A stretch of DNA of 64,000 nt from Sphingomonas sp. UNC305MFCol5.2 (GCF_000712135.1 NZ_JOOE01000004.1:64501-128500), one strand, 5' to 3'; positions 45,282 to 53,973 are shown, counted from the stretch's first letter. The notes: a model not told the origin generated them from the sequence alone. Made by a program: numbers and translations.

Positions 45282-46250
45282 TCAATCGAGCCGATGCTCG
45301 CCCTTCACCCAGCGCACGGTGCCCGAGCTCGCGCGCATGACGACGCTCTCGGTGGTCATCTTGCCGCGCACGCGCTTGACGCCTTCGAGCAGCGAACCGT
45401 CGGTGACGCCGGTGGCGGCGAAGATGCAGTCGCCCTTGGCGAGATCGGTGAGGTCGTAGATCTTGTCGAGATCCTCGATCCCCCATTTGCGTGCCCGGGA
45501 GCGCTCGTCGTCATTGCGGAACACCAGCCGACCCTTGAACTGGCCGCCGACGCAGCGGAGCGCCGCACAGGCGAGCACGCCCTCGGGAGCGCCGCCCGAG
45601 CCCATATACATGTCGATCGTGGTGTCGGGATCGGTGGTGGCGATCACCCCGGCCACGTCGCCGTCGCCGATCAGCACGATGCCGCAGCCGATCGCGCGCA
45701 ACTCGGCGATCAATTTCTCGTGGCGCGGGCGATCGAGCACGCAGACGATGATCTCGTTGGGTTCGACGCCCTTGGCGGCGGCAAGCGCCTTGACGTTGTC
45801 GGTCGGCGACTTCGCAAGGTCGATCACATTCTCGGGATAGCCGGGGCCGACCGCGATCTTGTCCATATAGACGTCGGGGGCGTTGAGCAGGCAACCATGC
45901 TCGGCCACCGCGAGCACCGCGAGCGCGTTGGGGCCGGCCTTGGCGCAGATCGTGGTGCCTTCGAGCGGATCGAGCGCGATGTCGATCTTGGGGCCGCTGC
46001 CGATCGCCGAGCCGACCTTTTCGCCGATATAGAGCATCGGCGCCTCGTCGCGCTCGCCCTCGCCGATCACCACGGTGCCGTCCATGTAGAGCGAATTGAG
46101 CGCCTCACGCATCGCCTCGACCGCGACATGGTCCGCCGCCTTCTCGTCGCCCCGCCCGACCAGGCTCGACGCGGCGATCGCCGCTGCTTCGGTGACGCGC
46201 ACCATTTCGAGCACGAGGACACGATCGAGAACGTGGCTTGCGGTCGTCAT
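45282..46250 (-). CDS. glpX: Class II fructose-1,6-bisphosphatase
   Basis: Gluconeogenic phosphatase (some homologues also act on sedoheptulose bisphosphate). The 322-residue product carries the GlpX marks: LEMVRVTEAAAIAAS, GRGDEKAADHVAVEAMR, VIGEGERDEAPML, DIALDPLEGTT and GSGGAPEGVLA. The start MTTASHVLDR at 46250. It lies downstream of hom with 134 bp between, an order common in sphingomonads; that gap shows nothing beyond short GC palindromes. Confidence 0.96.
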   Translation of the reverse strand: MTTASHVLDRVLVLEMVRVTEAAAIAASSLVGRGDEKAADHVAVEAMREALNSLYMDGTVVIGEGERDEAPMLYIGEKVGSAIGSGPKIDIALDPLEGTTICAKAGPNALAVLAVAEHGCLLNAPDVYMDKIAVGPGYPENVIDLAKSPTDNVKALAAAKGVEPNEIIVCVLDRPRHEKLIAELRAIGCGIVLIGDGDVAGVIATTDPDTTIDMYMGSGGAPEGVLACAALRCVGGQFKGRLVFRNDDERSRARKWGIEDLDKIYDLTDLAKGDCIFAATGVTDGSLLEGVKRVRGKMTTESVVMRASSGTVRWVKGEHRLD

Positions 46251-46384
46251 CGGCTGGGGATCCCTCTACAGAACTGCCGTGGCGATAGGGGGCCGATGTT
46301 GCACTGTCGAGGCTGCTAGCGCTGTCAGTGAGTCTGCATTCCCGCCACAACCGTGCGGCAGCCTCGCTTCGTCGCAAGGCGCGG

Positions 46385-47677
46385 TCACTCGCCGAGGATG
46401 TGCATCCACATCGGCTCGCCGACGAGGCTCTGCGATCCGCGGAGCTTCTCCAGCGCCTGCGCGACGCTGCGCTCGGGTCCCTCGTGCGTGACGATAGCGA
46501 CGAGCACGCTGCCGTCGGGATTGGCGCCGCGCTGGATCAGGCTCTCGATCGAGACGCCGGCATCGCGCATCGCCGCGGCGATCTCGGCGAGCACGCCGAC
46601 CTTGTCGGTGACGGTCAGGCGCACATAAGCGCGGGCGCGGCGGTCGCCGCTTTCGGCGGCGTGCTGCGCGGCGAGCGCATCCGCGGGCATCGCATAAGGA
46701 TGGCCGAATTCGCCGCGGGCGATGTCGATCAGGTCGGCGACGACTGCCGAAGCGGTCGGGCCGTCGCCGGCGCCGGCGCCCTGGAACAGCAGGCGGCCGA
46801 CGAAATTGCCCTCGGCGACGACGGCGTTGGTCGAGCCGATGACGTGCGCGAGCGGGTGGCTGAGCGGGACGAGGTGCGGATGCACGCGCTGGAACAGGCC
46901 GTGCGGTCCTGAATCCGCCACGCCGAGCAGGCGGATGCGATAGCCGAGCGCCGCGGCCTCGGCGATGTCGGCGGCGAGGATGTGGCGGACGCCGGTGATC
47001 GCCACATCGTCGAAAGCGGGCTGCGCGCCGAACGCGACGCTGGCGAGGATCGAGAGCTTGTGCGCGGCGTCGACGCCGTCGATGTCGAAGCTGGGATCGG
47101 CTTCGGCATAGCCCAATGCCTGCGCCTCGCTCAGGATCTCGGCGAAGTCGCGGCCTTCCGCCTCCATCTTGGAGAGGATGAAATTGCAAGTGCCGTTGAG
47201 GATGCCATAGACGCGGGCGATCACGTTGGCGGCGGCGCCTTCGCGCAGGCCCTTGATCACCGGCACGCCCCCTGCGACCGCGGCTTCGAACTTAAGCGCG
47301 AGATCGGCGGATTCGGCGGCGCGCGCGAGCTCGAGCCCATGATGCGCGATCATCGCCTTGTTCGCAGTGACGAGGCTCTTGCCCGCGCCGAGCGTCGCGC
47401 GGGCGAGCGCGAGGGCAGGACCGTCCGAGCCGCCGACCAGTTCGACCACCACATCGGCTTCCGGGTGCCGTGCCAGCTCGGCGGGATCGTCGATCCAATC
47501 GAAGCGGGCGATGTCGACGCCGCGGTCCTTGCTCCGGTCGCGCGCCGAGACCGCGACGACCTGAATCGGCCGACCCGCACGCCGCGCGATCAGCTCGCCA
47601 TTGGCGTCGAGCAGGCGAATCACGCCCGCGCCCACGGTTCCGAGGCCGGCGAGTGCGATACGAAGCGGTTCGGTCAT
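46385..47677 (-). CDS. hom: Homoserine dehydrogenase
   Basis: Reduces aspartate semialdehyde to homoserine on the Thr/Met branch. The 430-residue product has the NAD(P) motif GLGTVGAGVIRLL, the VTANKAMIA and AVAGGVPVI motifs, GILNGTCNFIL, the catalytic Lys/Asp region GYAEADPSFDIDGVDAAHKL and a C-terminal ACT domain (about 350-428). The start at 47677 gives the standard N-terminus; the frame continues open upstream only through a palindromic repeat. Confidence 0.97.
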   Translation of the reverse strand: MTEPLRIALAGLGTVGAGVIRLLDANGELIARRAGRPIQVVAVSARDRSKDRGVDIARFDWIDDPAELARHPEADVVVELVGGSDGPALALARATLGAGKSLVTANKAMIAHHGLELARAAESADLALKFEAAVAGGVPVIKGLREGAAANVIARVYGILNGTCNFILSKMEAEGRDFAEILSEAQALGYAEADPSFDIDGVDAAHKLSILASVAFGAQPAFDDVAITGVRHILAADIAEAAALGYRIRLLGVADSGPHGLFQRVHPHLVPLSHPLAHVIGSTNAVVAEGNFVGRLLFQGAGAGDGPTASAVVADLIDIARGEFGHPYAMPADALAAQHAAESGDRRARAYVRLTVTDKVGVLAEIAAAMRDAGVSIESLIQRGANPDGSVLVAIVTHEGPERSVAQALEKLRGSQSLVGEPMWMHILGE

Positions 47678-47690
47678 AATATCTCTCACT

Positions 47691-47827
47691 CCCCTCCCGG
47701 TCAGGGAGGGGTTGGGGGTGGGTGCGAGCGTCAGCGAGCCCTTCGACGCCGTACGTGAAAGCGACGGACGAGGCATCGAGCCCCGTCCGTCGCTACCCAC
47801 CCCTAACCCCTCCCTGACAGGGAGGGG
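47691..47827. repeat. 137-bp composite palindromic element upstream of hom
   Basis: Outer inverted copies CCCCTCCC-ggtca-GGGAGGGG (47691-47711) and CCCCTCCC-tgaca-GGGAGGGG (47807-47827) flank an inner perfect 11-bp inverted repeat AGCGACGGACG / CGTCCGTCGCT and GGGGGTGGGT / ACCCACCCC. A BIME-like unit between the small membrane protein gene and hom, in the hom leader. Confidence 0.8.
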
Positions 47828-47840
47828 AAGAAAGTTTTCT

Positions 47841-48122
47841 TCATTCCGCCGACTTCACGACCAAGGTACACCCTTGGCTGCAGTCGAAGGGCTCCAGCCA
47901 CTGTGCGTCGATGAACAGGACGGCGAACGCCAGAACAGGTGCAAGGAGCGAGACGCGCCATTTGCGGACGACGAGCGCCGTAAACTGGCCCGCGAGAATT
48001 GCGCCCAATAGCCAGCCCACGGCCGAATGCACGATCGAGTCGTCATATTGCCACGCCTGGAACAAGAGGAAAGCCACCGGCACAGACAACGCCCCGACGC
48101 CGATCGCCAGCCATTTCCACAT
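47841..48122 (-). CDS. Small membrane protein of unknown function
   Basis: Product of 93 residues starting MWKWLAIGVGAL at 48122 with three hydrophobic segments (about 3-22, 33-52 and 60-78) and a short Cys-containing end (FDCSQGCTLV). It ends just before the palindromic element and begins 5 bp after the stop codon of the oxygenase gene, so it is probably co-transcribed with that. No family recognised. Confidence 0.6.
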   Translation of the reverse strand: MWKWLAIGVGALSVPVAFLLFQAWQYDDSIVHSAVGWLLGAILAGQFTALVVRKWRVSLLAPVLAFAVLFIDAQWLEPFDCSQGCTLVVKSAE

Positions 48123-48127
48123 GATGT

Positions 48128-49078
48128 TTATTTCTTGATCAGCCCGATCTCGACGAGCCGTTCGTGCAGATAAGCGTGCGAGCTGATCGGCTCGGGATAA
48201 CGGTTCGGCCGCTCCGCGCTGATGCAGCCGGGCAGCGTCTCGATCAGGAAATCGGGCGCCGGATGCAGGAAGAACGGCATCGAGTAGCGCGCGTGGCCGC
48301 GGCGTTCGGGCGGCGGATTGACCACGCGGTGGGTGGTCGAGGGCAGGACATGGTTTGTCAGCCGCTGGAGCATGTCGCCGACATTGACCACCATCGCGCC
48401 TTCGGGCGGCTTGACCGGCAGCCACTTGCCGTCGCGGTCGAGCAATTCGAGCCCGGCCTCCTCGGCGCCGAGCAGCAAGGTGATCAAATTGATGTCCTCA
48501 TGCGCGCCGGCGCGGACCTCGGGGGCGTTCGCGTCCACGGGCGGATAATGGAGCAGGCGCAGCACCGAATTGCCGTCCTTGACCGCGGGATCGAACCAGT
48601 TCGGCGCCAGCCCCAGATAGCGCGCGATCGCCGAGAGCAATTTGTCGCCGGCATCGTCGAATGCCTGGAACAATTCGAGGAAGGTCTCGCGGAAACCCTC
48701 GGGCCGGTCGGGCCAGATGTTCGCCGGCATGTCCGCCGCGAAGCGGTGGCCTCGCGCCAGCTCGCGGCCGACATGCCAGAATTCCTTGAGGTCGACATGC
48801 GTCGCGCCCTTGGCGATCTCGGTCTTGAACGGCGTATAGCCGCGCGCGCCGCCGCCGCCCTCGACGAAATAGCTGCGCTTCTCCGCTTCGGGCAGGTCGA
48901 AAAAGGCCTTGGTCATCGCCCATGCGCGTTCGATCAAATCGGCGGGTATGCCGTGATCGCGCACCACGGCGAAGCCGAAGCGCTGGAAGGACCGGCCGAA
49001 CGCCTGAGCGAAGCCGTCCGGATCGGATTGCTGATCAGCGAGCGAAAGCGCCGGGATTTCAGCGAGAGTGTCGAGCAT
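48128..49078 (-). CDS. Isopenicillin N synthase-family 2-oxoglutarate/Fe(II) oxygenase
   Basis: A 316-residue non-heme iron oxygenase. The N-terminal DIOX_N domain contains RFGFAVVRDHGIP and GYTPFKTE; the iron site is His and Asp in GAHEDINLITLL and His in LPSTTHRVVNPP, with the 2-oxoglutarate Arg in RYSMPFFLHP. Start MLDTLAEIP at 49078; an ATG 8 codons upstream is possible. Family members include oxidases of many small molecules; the substrate here is unknown. Confidence 0.88.
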   Translation of the reverse strand: MLDTLAEIPALSLADQQSDPDGFAQAFGRSFQRFGFAVVRDHGIPADLIERAWAMTKAFFDLPEAEKRSYFVEGGGGARGYTPFKTEIAKGATHVDLKEFWHVGRELARGHRFAADMPANIWPDRPEGFRETFLELFQAFDDAGDKLLSAIARYLGLAPNWFDPAVKDGNSVLRLLHYPPVDANAPEVRAGAHEDINLITLLLGAEEAGLELLDRDGKWLPVKPPEGAMVVNVGDMLQRLTNHVLPSTTHRVVNPPPERRGHARYSMPFFLHPAPDFLIETLPGCISAERPNRYPEPISSHAYLHERLVEIGLIKK

Positions 49079-49158
49079 GCGAGTCTCCGGGTTATGCTCC
49101 ACCTAGACCCGCAACCCGCCGCGGAACAAGCCGGGCGGTCCCGCTATTTGCCCAAGCC

Positions 49159-49662
49159 TCAGCTGCCGACTTCGAGCTTGCCTTTGGTCTTCTGATCGCC
49201 ATCGGCGCTGAGGACTAGCCGGAAAGGGTCGCCGTCGTCGGTGGTGCCCTTGAGCCCGTCGCCATCGGCTTCGATCTTGAAGCCACGCGCCGCCATCTTG
49301 TCGCGGAACCAGCCTTGCACCTTCGCCAGTGCCGCCGGGCTCTCGAATGCGACGCGGACCTTGCCCTTGTCTCCGCCGGCCTTGCCGTCCTCGGCATCGA
49401 CGTTGAGCGCGCTGACCTGCGAATCGGGATAGAGCTTGACGCCGTTAAAGTCGAAATTCTCGGCGTTGACGCGGAATTTGGGCAGTTTGATCGCGCCTTC
49501 GAACCCGGGCGCCTTGATTGCCATCTGGCCGTTGCTGTCGGTCGCGATCGTGGCGTTGCCGTCCTCGTCGGAGGTGGCATTGATCGAGAAGCTGGTGCCT
49601 GCGCCCGGTCCGCCACAGGCGGCGAGAGGCAGGAGCGTCAGCAGCAGCAAGGCACGATGCAT
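49159..49662 (-). CDS. Lipoprotein of unknown function
   Basis: A 167-residue lipoprotein (MHRALLLLTLLPLAACGG). The mature part has Asp/Gly-rich beta-like segments (DEDGNATIATDSNGQMAIKAPGF), a FKIEADGDGLKGTTDDG turn near the C-terminus and a VQGWFRDKMAARG helix. Start at 49662; 49677 is less likely. No family recognised. It is read leftward, divergent from the MFS gene. Confidence 0.6.
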   Translation of the reverse strand: MHRALLLLTLLPLAACGGPGAGTSFSINATSDEDGNATIATDSNGQMAIKAPGFEGAIKLPKFRVNAENFDFNGVKLYPDSQVSALNVDAEDGKAGGDKGKVRVAFESPAALAKVQGWFRDKMAARGFKIEADGDGLKGTTDDGDPFRLVLSADGDQKTKGKLEVGS

Positions 49663-49768
49663 TCCGGATCTCCGCATGCGTATTATTAATGCAATACACT
49701 ATGGGTTGGCACCGCGAGCGTCAACCAGGGGGTGACGCCCGCGCTTCGATCCGCCATTGGCTCCGGCC

Positions 49769-51004
49769 ATGTCCGAGCCGCACCTCTCCACCGATTCCGC
49801 CAATCGCGCGCCGCTCCGGTTCGGCGAGTTCGTGGCGCTGATCGCGTCGATGATGGCGCTCACTGCGCTCGGCATCGATTCGATGCTGCCGGCGCTTCCC
49901 GCGATCGGCGACAGCCTGGGCGTGACCGAGCCCAACCACCGCCAGTTCGTGATCACTGCGTTCCTGCTCGGCTTCGCCTTCGCGCAACTCGTCTACGGCC
50001 CGCTATCGGATAGGTTCGGGCGGCGGCCGGTGCTGATCGTCGCGCTGACCAGCTATGTGCTCACCAGCGCGCTTGCGGCGATCTCGGGCAGCTTCCTCCT
50101 GCTGCTGGTCGCGCGGGCGGCGATGGGCGCATCGGCGGCGGGCGCACGCGTGGTGACGGTGGCGCTGGTGCGTGACTGTTTCGCCGGCCGCGCGATGGCG
50201 CGGGTGATGAGCCTCGCCTTCATCGTCTTCATGGCGGCACCGATCTTCGCGCCCGCCTTCGGGCAAGGCGTGCTCGCGGCCGGCGGATCGCGGAGGATGA
50301 TCTTCTGGGGCGTCGGCGGCGTCTCGGCGCTGGTGGTGGCGTGGTTCTGGCTGCGCATGCCCGAGACGCTCAACCCCGATTCGCGCCAGAGCCTCCGGCC
50401 GGGCCGAATCGTCGCCGATTACGGCCTCGTGCTGCGCGATCGCCATGCGGTGGGGTACACGATCGCCACGGCATTGCTTTCTGGCGGGCTGTTCGGGTTC
50501 ATCGGCTCGGTCCAGCAGATCATGGAAGTGGTGTTCGGCCGCCCCGAATTGCTCACCATCGTCTTCGCCACCGTCGCCAGCACGATGGCGATCGGATCGT
50601 TCCTCAATTCGCGGATCGTGATGAAGATCGGCACGCGGCGGATTTCGCACACCGCACTCTCGGCGCTGATCCTGTTCGCCGCGATCCATCTCGCCATCGC
50701 CTTTTCGGGGCACGAGACTCTGTGGACCTTCGCGATCCTGCAGGCGCTGATGATGGCGAGCTTCGGCCTCGCCACCTCGAACTTCTCGGCGATGGCGATG
50801 GAGCGGATGGGCGAGATCGCCGGCACCGCCTCGAGCCTGCAGGGCTTCGTCGCGACCCTGGGCGGGGCGCTGATCGGCGCGCAGATCGGCCAGTCGTTCG
50901 ACGGCACCACCGTGCCGCTCTACATCGGTTTCCTCGTAATGGGCGTGCTCGCCTTCGTCGCGATCGCGATCGCCGAGAAAGGCCGGCTTTTTCGCCCGAG
51001 CTGA
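49769..51004 (+). CDS. MFS drug-resistance transporter (Bcr/CflA type)
   Basis: A 411-residue, 12-segment major facilitator. It has the Bcr/CflA hallmarks: the first helix TALGIDSMLPALPAIGDSL, the A-motif GPLSDRFGRRPVLI between helices 2 and 3, and the 14-type motif RAAMGASAAGARVVTVALVRD. These proteins export drugs or metabolites by proton antiport. Start MSEPHLST at 49769. No regulator is adjacent; substrate unknown. Confidence 0.9.
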   Translation: MSEPHLSTDSANRAPLRFGEFVALIASMMALTALGIDSMLPALPAIGDSLGVTEPNHRQFVITAFLLGFAFAQLVYGPLSDRFGRRPVLIVALTSYVLTSALAAISGSFLLLLVARAAMGASAAGARVVTVALVRDCFAGRAMARVMSLAFIVFMAAPIFAPAFGQGVLAAGGSRRMIFWGVGGVSALVVAWFWLRMPETLNPDSRQSLRPGRIVADYGLVLRDRHAVGYTIATALLSGGLFGFIGSVQQIMEVVFGRPELLTIVFATVASTMAIGSFLNSRIVMKIGTRRISHTALSALILFAAIHLAIAFSGHETLWTFAILQALMMASFGLATSNFSAMAMERMGEIAGTASSLQGFVATLGGALIGAQIGQSFDGTTVPLYIGFLVMGVLAFVAIAIAEKGRLFRPS

Positions 51005-51010
51005 ACGGTT

Positions 51011-51030
51011 CGTTCCGCGATCACGGAACG
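51011..51030. other. Hairpin after the MFS gene
   Basis: CGTTCCG-cgatca-CGGAACG, a perfect 7-bp stem starting 6 bp after the MFS stop codon. No T-tract follows, so its value as a terminator is doubtful. Confidence 0.4.
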
Positions 51031-51103
51031 GATATGGCATGATTCCCGTTCGACTGGTGATCGGAGGACATTCCCGCGTCCCCGAAGCGAAAGAGGACAG
51101 GCA

Positions 51104-51451
51104 ATGGGTGGTCATCAGGTTCCGGCACAGGGTCCCAACGACGACGGCTTCGATGAGGACGGCTATGACGAAAGCCAGCGCGCCGAGATCATCGAGGCGA
51201 CCAACGACGCACCCAGCGACGGCAACATCCTGACCGACATTCCGATCGACCTCGGCGACGATGGCGACGACGATACCGACACGCTCGACATGATCGACGA
51301 CGAGCTCGGCGAAGAGGATGACGATGCCGACCAGGACGAAGACGATATCCGTGAGGACGAGATACAGGATGATCTCGACGACGAGGATGTCGATGCGGAG
51401 GATCTGGAGGAGGAACTCGACGACGGCGAAGACATCGCGCTCGAACCCTGA
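51104..51451 (+). CDS. Very acidic small protein
   Basis: A 115-residue protein with 36 Asp and 17 Glu (46 percent), only two Arg, one His and no Lys. There is no signal peptide, no membrane segment and no Cys. A good ribosome binding site (AGAGGA) precedes the ATG at 51104, and the frame closes with a stop codon at 51451. Composition suggests a disordered polyanion, perhaps a DNA mimic, calcium binder or RNA-polymerase-type acidic protein, but none of this is shown. It follows the MFS gene by 99 bp and precedes a YdeI-type gene. Confidence 0.6.
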   Translation: MGGHQVPAQGPNDDGFDEDGYDESQRAEIIEATNDAPSDGNILTDIPIDLGDDGDDDTDTLDMIDDELGEEDDDADQDEDDIREDEIQDDLDDEDVDAEDLEEELDDGEDIALEP

Positions 51452-51511
51452 CGCTGCTTGACGCGGCGACGGCACGAACCCAGCATGCCGCCGGTCAATT
51501 GGAGGGTCGTC

Positions 51512-52105
51512 ATGCTGCGGGATACGCGCGTCGATACCTATATCGCCGGCAAGGCCGAATTCGCCCAGCCGATCCTCGCCTGGATGCGTGAGCGCGTCCA
51601 TGCCGCGTGTCCGGAGGTCGAGGAGTCGATCAAATGGTCGATGCCGGCCTTCACCTACAGGGGCAAGCCGCTGGCCAACATGGCCGCGTTCAAGGCGCAT
51701 GCGAGCTTCGGCTTCTGGGATCGCCAGGCGCTGGCGACGGGCAAGGAAGGTGAGGCGATGGGCCAGTACGGCCGGATCGAGAGCCTCGACGATTTGCCTT
51801 CGGCACAGATATTCGAGGCGCAGGTCCGCGAGGCCGTGGGACGGATCGATGCCGGGCAGAAGCCGGTACGCGCGGTGAGAGCGCCCAGGCCCGAGGCCGA
51901 AGTGCCCGCCGAGCTCGCCGAGGCGCTTGCGGGTGACGTAAAGGCGGCGGAGACCTTCGCCGGTTTCCCGCCCGGATGCCGCCGCGAATATTGCGAATGG
52001 ATCGCCGAGGCCAAGCGCCCCGAGACGAAGGCGAAGCGCGTCGCCGAAGCAGTCGAATGGATGCGCGAAGGCAAGAGGCGCAACTGGAAATACGAGAATT
52101 GCTGA
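51512..52105 (+). CDS. YdeI/OmdA-type protein with DUF1801 domain
   Basis: A 197-residue protein: an N-terminal DUF1801 (YdhG-like) domain (EESIKWSMPAFTYRGKPLANMAAFKAHASFGFW, where the substrate is unknown) and a C-terminal helical YdeI/OmdA-type domain (AGFPPGCRREYCEWIAEAKRPETKAKR). GGAG 7 nt upstream favours the ATG at 51512. Such proteins are widespread; YdeI has been tied to peptide resistance in Salmonella, but no function is established here. Confidence 0.8.
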   Translation: MLRDTRVDTYIAGKAEFAQPILAWMRERVHAACPEVEESIKWSMPAFTYRGKPLANMAAFKAHASFGFWDRQALATGKEGEAMGQYGRIESLDDLPSAQIFEAQVREAVGRIDAGQKPVRAVRAPRPEAEVPAELAEALAGDVKAAETFAGFPPGCRREYCEWIAEAKRPETKAKRVAEAVEWMREGKRRNWKYENC

Positions 52106-52206
52106 CGGTCGGAGCGGGCCGTCGCGAACAGGCAGGATCAGAAAACAGCCGCTTGCGCTCCCTTCTTCGAATGATATGTTACATCATCATCAGAAGGAGA
52201 GGTGCC

Positions 52207-52614
52207 ATGGTCAAGGCCGCGCGTGTCCCCGAGCCCGTTCCCTTCAGCGCGATCAACGTCACGCCGTTCATCGACGTGATGCTCGTGCTGCTGATCGTGA
52301 TGATCCTCAGCATTCCGGTCGCCACGCACAAGGTGCCGATCGATCTGCCCGGCCAGCCCGGTCCCGTCAGCGAAGAGCGGCCGCATCAGCTCGCCATCGA
52401 TCGCGGCGGCGCGCTGTTCTGGGACGGCCGCCGCATCGCCGATGCCGAATTGCCCGGACTGCTGACGGCGATGCAGCGTGATGCCGTGGCGGTGCTTCAC
52501 ATGAACACCGATCCCGAGGCGCGCTACGACCGGTTCGATTCCGTGCTCGCGGTGGTCAAGCGTGCCGGCGTCGATCGGCTCGGCTTTATCGGGAACCGTC
52601 CTTTCCCGGACTGA
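52207..52614 (+). CDS. ExbD/TolR-family biopolymer transport protein
   Basis: A 135-residue bitopic membrane protein: short cytoplasmic N-terminus, the conserved ITPFIDVMLVLLIVMI-type transmembrane segment with the proton-relay Asp (NVTPFIDVML) and a periplasmic domain with LAIDRGG and DAVAVLHMNTDPEARYD. An AGGAGAGG ribosome binding site precedes the ATG. There is no exbB, tolQ or tonB nearby, so it is an orphan in this window. The short palindrome ATGT-t-ACAT (52176-52184) in the upstream region could be an operator. Confidence 0.88.
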   Translation: MVKAARVPEPVPFSAINVTPFIDVMLVLLIVMILSIPVATHKVPIDLPGQPGPVSEERPHQLAIDRGGALFWDGRRIADAELPGLLTAMQRDAVAVLHMNTDPEARYDRFDSVLAVVKRAGVDRLGFIGNRPFPD

Positions 52615-52671
52615 GGAACCGGCGCAGCGGCGGGCGCGTTCGTCGCCCGCCGCTCAACACGGATCCTGTTC

Positions 52672-53535
52672 ATGCGCCTGTCCTTGCCGTTGCTTCTCAC
52701 GCTTGCCGCCTGCTCTTCCCAACCCGCCGAGAATGTCGCCACGCCCGCTAACGACCTCGCGGCGCTTCCGGACGAAGCGACGCCCTCGGCTCCGCCAGTG
52801 GCGACACCCGCTTCGCTCAATCCTCCGGCCCCTGGTGAGCCGGGCGGGCTCGACGACGACAGGACGCCGGTCAGCGAAGCGCCGTTCACCGAGGACAGCG
52901 CACAAGGCGCGGCCAATGTCGTGCAGACCTATTATGGGCTGCTCGAACAGGGGAAATACGGTCAGGCGTATCGGCTGTGGGAGCCGGGCGCGGCGGGAAT
53001 GGACGCCAAGGCCTTCGCGGCGAGCTTCGCCCGCTATTCCGAATATCATGCCAGTATCGGCGCGCCGGGCAGGATCGATGCCGGCGCGGGCCAGCGTTAC
53101 GTGACGGTGCCGGTGCAAGTCTATGGCCGGCTGAAGCAGGGCGCGCGGCCGTTCAACCTGCGAGGATCGGTGACATTGCACCGTACCGGCGATATCGACG
53201 GCGCCACCGCGGAGCAGCGCCGCTGGCGCATCCGCGGTGCCGACATCAAGCCGGGGCTGGGCGAGGCGACGCCTTCGCCGGTGCCGACCGAGGATAATCG
53301 CTCGACCGCGCGCTATCGCTGCATGGACGGATCGCGCCTCGTCGCGCGCTTCGATCCCGACAATGACCGCGTCACCGTCTCGCGCGGCGGCAAGGCGCTC
53401 GCAACATTGCACGGACAGCGCGTCGCTTCCGGGATTCGCTACACGGCCAAGGGGTACGAACTTCGCGGCAAGGGCGACGACATGACCTTTACGGCACCCG
53501 GCCAGCCGCCGATCGCGTGCACGGCCATTCGCTGA
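52672..53535 (+). CDS. Lipoprotein with C-terminal MliC-like domain
   Basis: A 287-residue lipoprotein (lipobox LTLAACSS). After a Pro/Ala linker comes a mid domain (about 80-195, beginning GAANVVQTYYGLLEQGKYGQAY), similar in style to NTF2-like or DUF3828-type domains. The C-terminal 80 residues match MliC (membrane-bound C-type lysozyme inhibitor): RYRCMDGSRLVARFD, then LATLHGQRVASGIRYTA, where the Ser-containing SG-x-x-Y segment is the lysozyme-contacting loop, then MTFTAPGQPPIACTA. It might therefore inhibit lysozyme at the cell surface; the fusion to an N-terminal domain is unusual for MliC proteins, which are normally about 100 residues. Confidence 0.75.
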   Translation: MRLSLPLLLTLAACSSQPAENVATPANDLAALPDEATPSAPPVATPASLNPPAPGEPGGLDDDRTPVSEAPFTEDSAQGAANVVQTYYGLLEQGKYGQAYRLWEPGAAGMDAKAFAASFARYSEYHASIGAPGRIDAGAGQRYVTVPVQVYGRLKQGARPFNLRGSVTLHRTGDIDGATAEQRRWRIRGADIKPGLGEATPSPVPTEDNRSTARYRCMDGSRLVARFDPDNDRVTVSRGGKALATLHGQRVASGIRYTAKGYELRGKGDDMTFTAPGQPPIACTAIR

Positions 53536-53577
53536 CCGAGGCTGACCTTCGCCGGTCAGTTGCGCTAAGGGTCGGCC

Positions 53578-53970
53578 ATGACGCCCTACACCACCAGGAT
53601 CACTGCGGGTCCCGAGGACATCGACATCCTCGGCCATGTCAACAATGCCGTCTGGGTCAAGTGGATCCAGGACGTCGCGGTGGCGCATTGGCACGCGATC
53701 GCTGCTCCCGAGCATCATGATGCCTATATCTGGGTCGTGACTCGCCACGAGATCGACTATCGCGGCAGCGTCCTGGAAGGCGAGACGGTGACCGCCGAGA
53801 CCTGGGTCCCCGAACCGCCGAAGGGTGCGCGGTTCAACCGGTACATGAAGTTCACCGGCGCCGATGGGAAGGTCCGCGTCGAGGCGAAGACGACCTGGGC
53901 GATCCTCGACCGCGCCACCGGCCGGCTGGTGCGCGTTCCGCCGGAAGTGGCGGCGCCGTTTCTGGCGTGA
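53578..53970 (+). CDS. Acyl-CoA thioesterase (YbgC/4HBT hot-dog family)
   Basis: A 130-residue hot-dog thioesterase. The active-site segment is DIDILGHVNNAVWVKWIQD with the catalytic Asp; the HEIDYRGSVLEGETVTAETWV strand block and the final VRVPPEV segment match 4HBT proteins. It lies 42 bp after the MliC-type gene. Physiological substrate unknown. Confidence 0.88.
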   Translation: MTPYTTRITAGPEDIDILGHVNNAVWVKWIQDVAVAHWHAIAAPEHHDAYIWVVTRHEIDYRGSVLEGETVTAETWVPEPPKGARFNRYMKFTGADGKVRVEAKTTWAILDRATGRLVRVPPEVAAPFLA

Positions 53971-53973
53971 TCT

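Noticed and set aside
47678..47800. N-terminal extension of homoserine dehydrogenase through the palindromic element
   Set aside because: Hom begins with MTEPLRIALAGLGTVG at 47677 as in homologues; the upstream codons merely translate the repeat.
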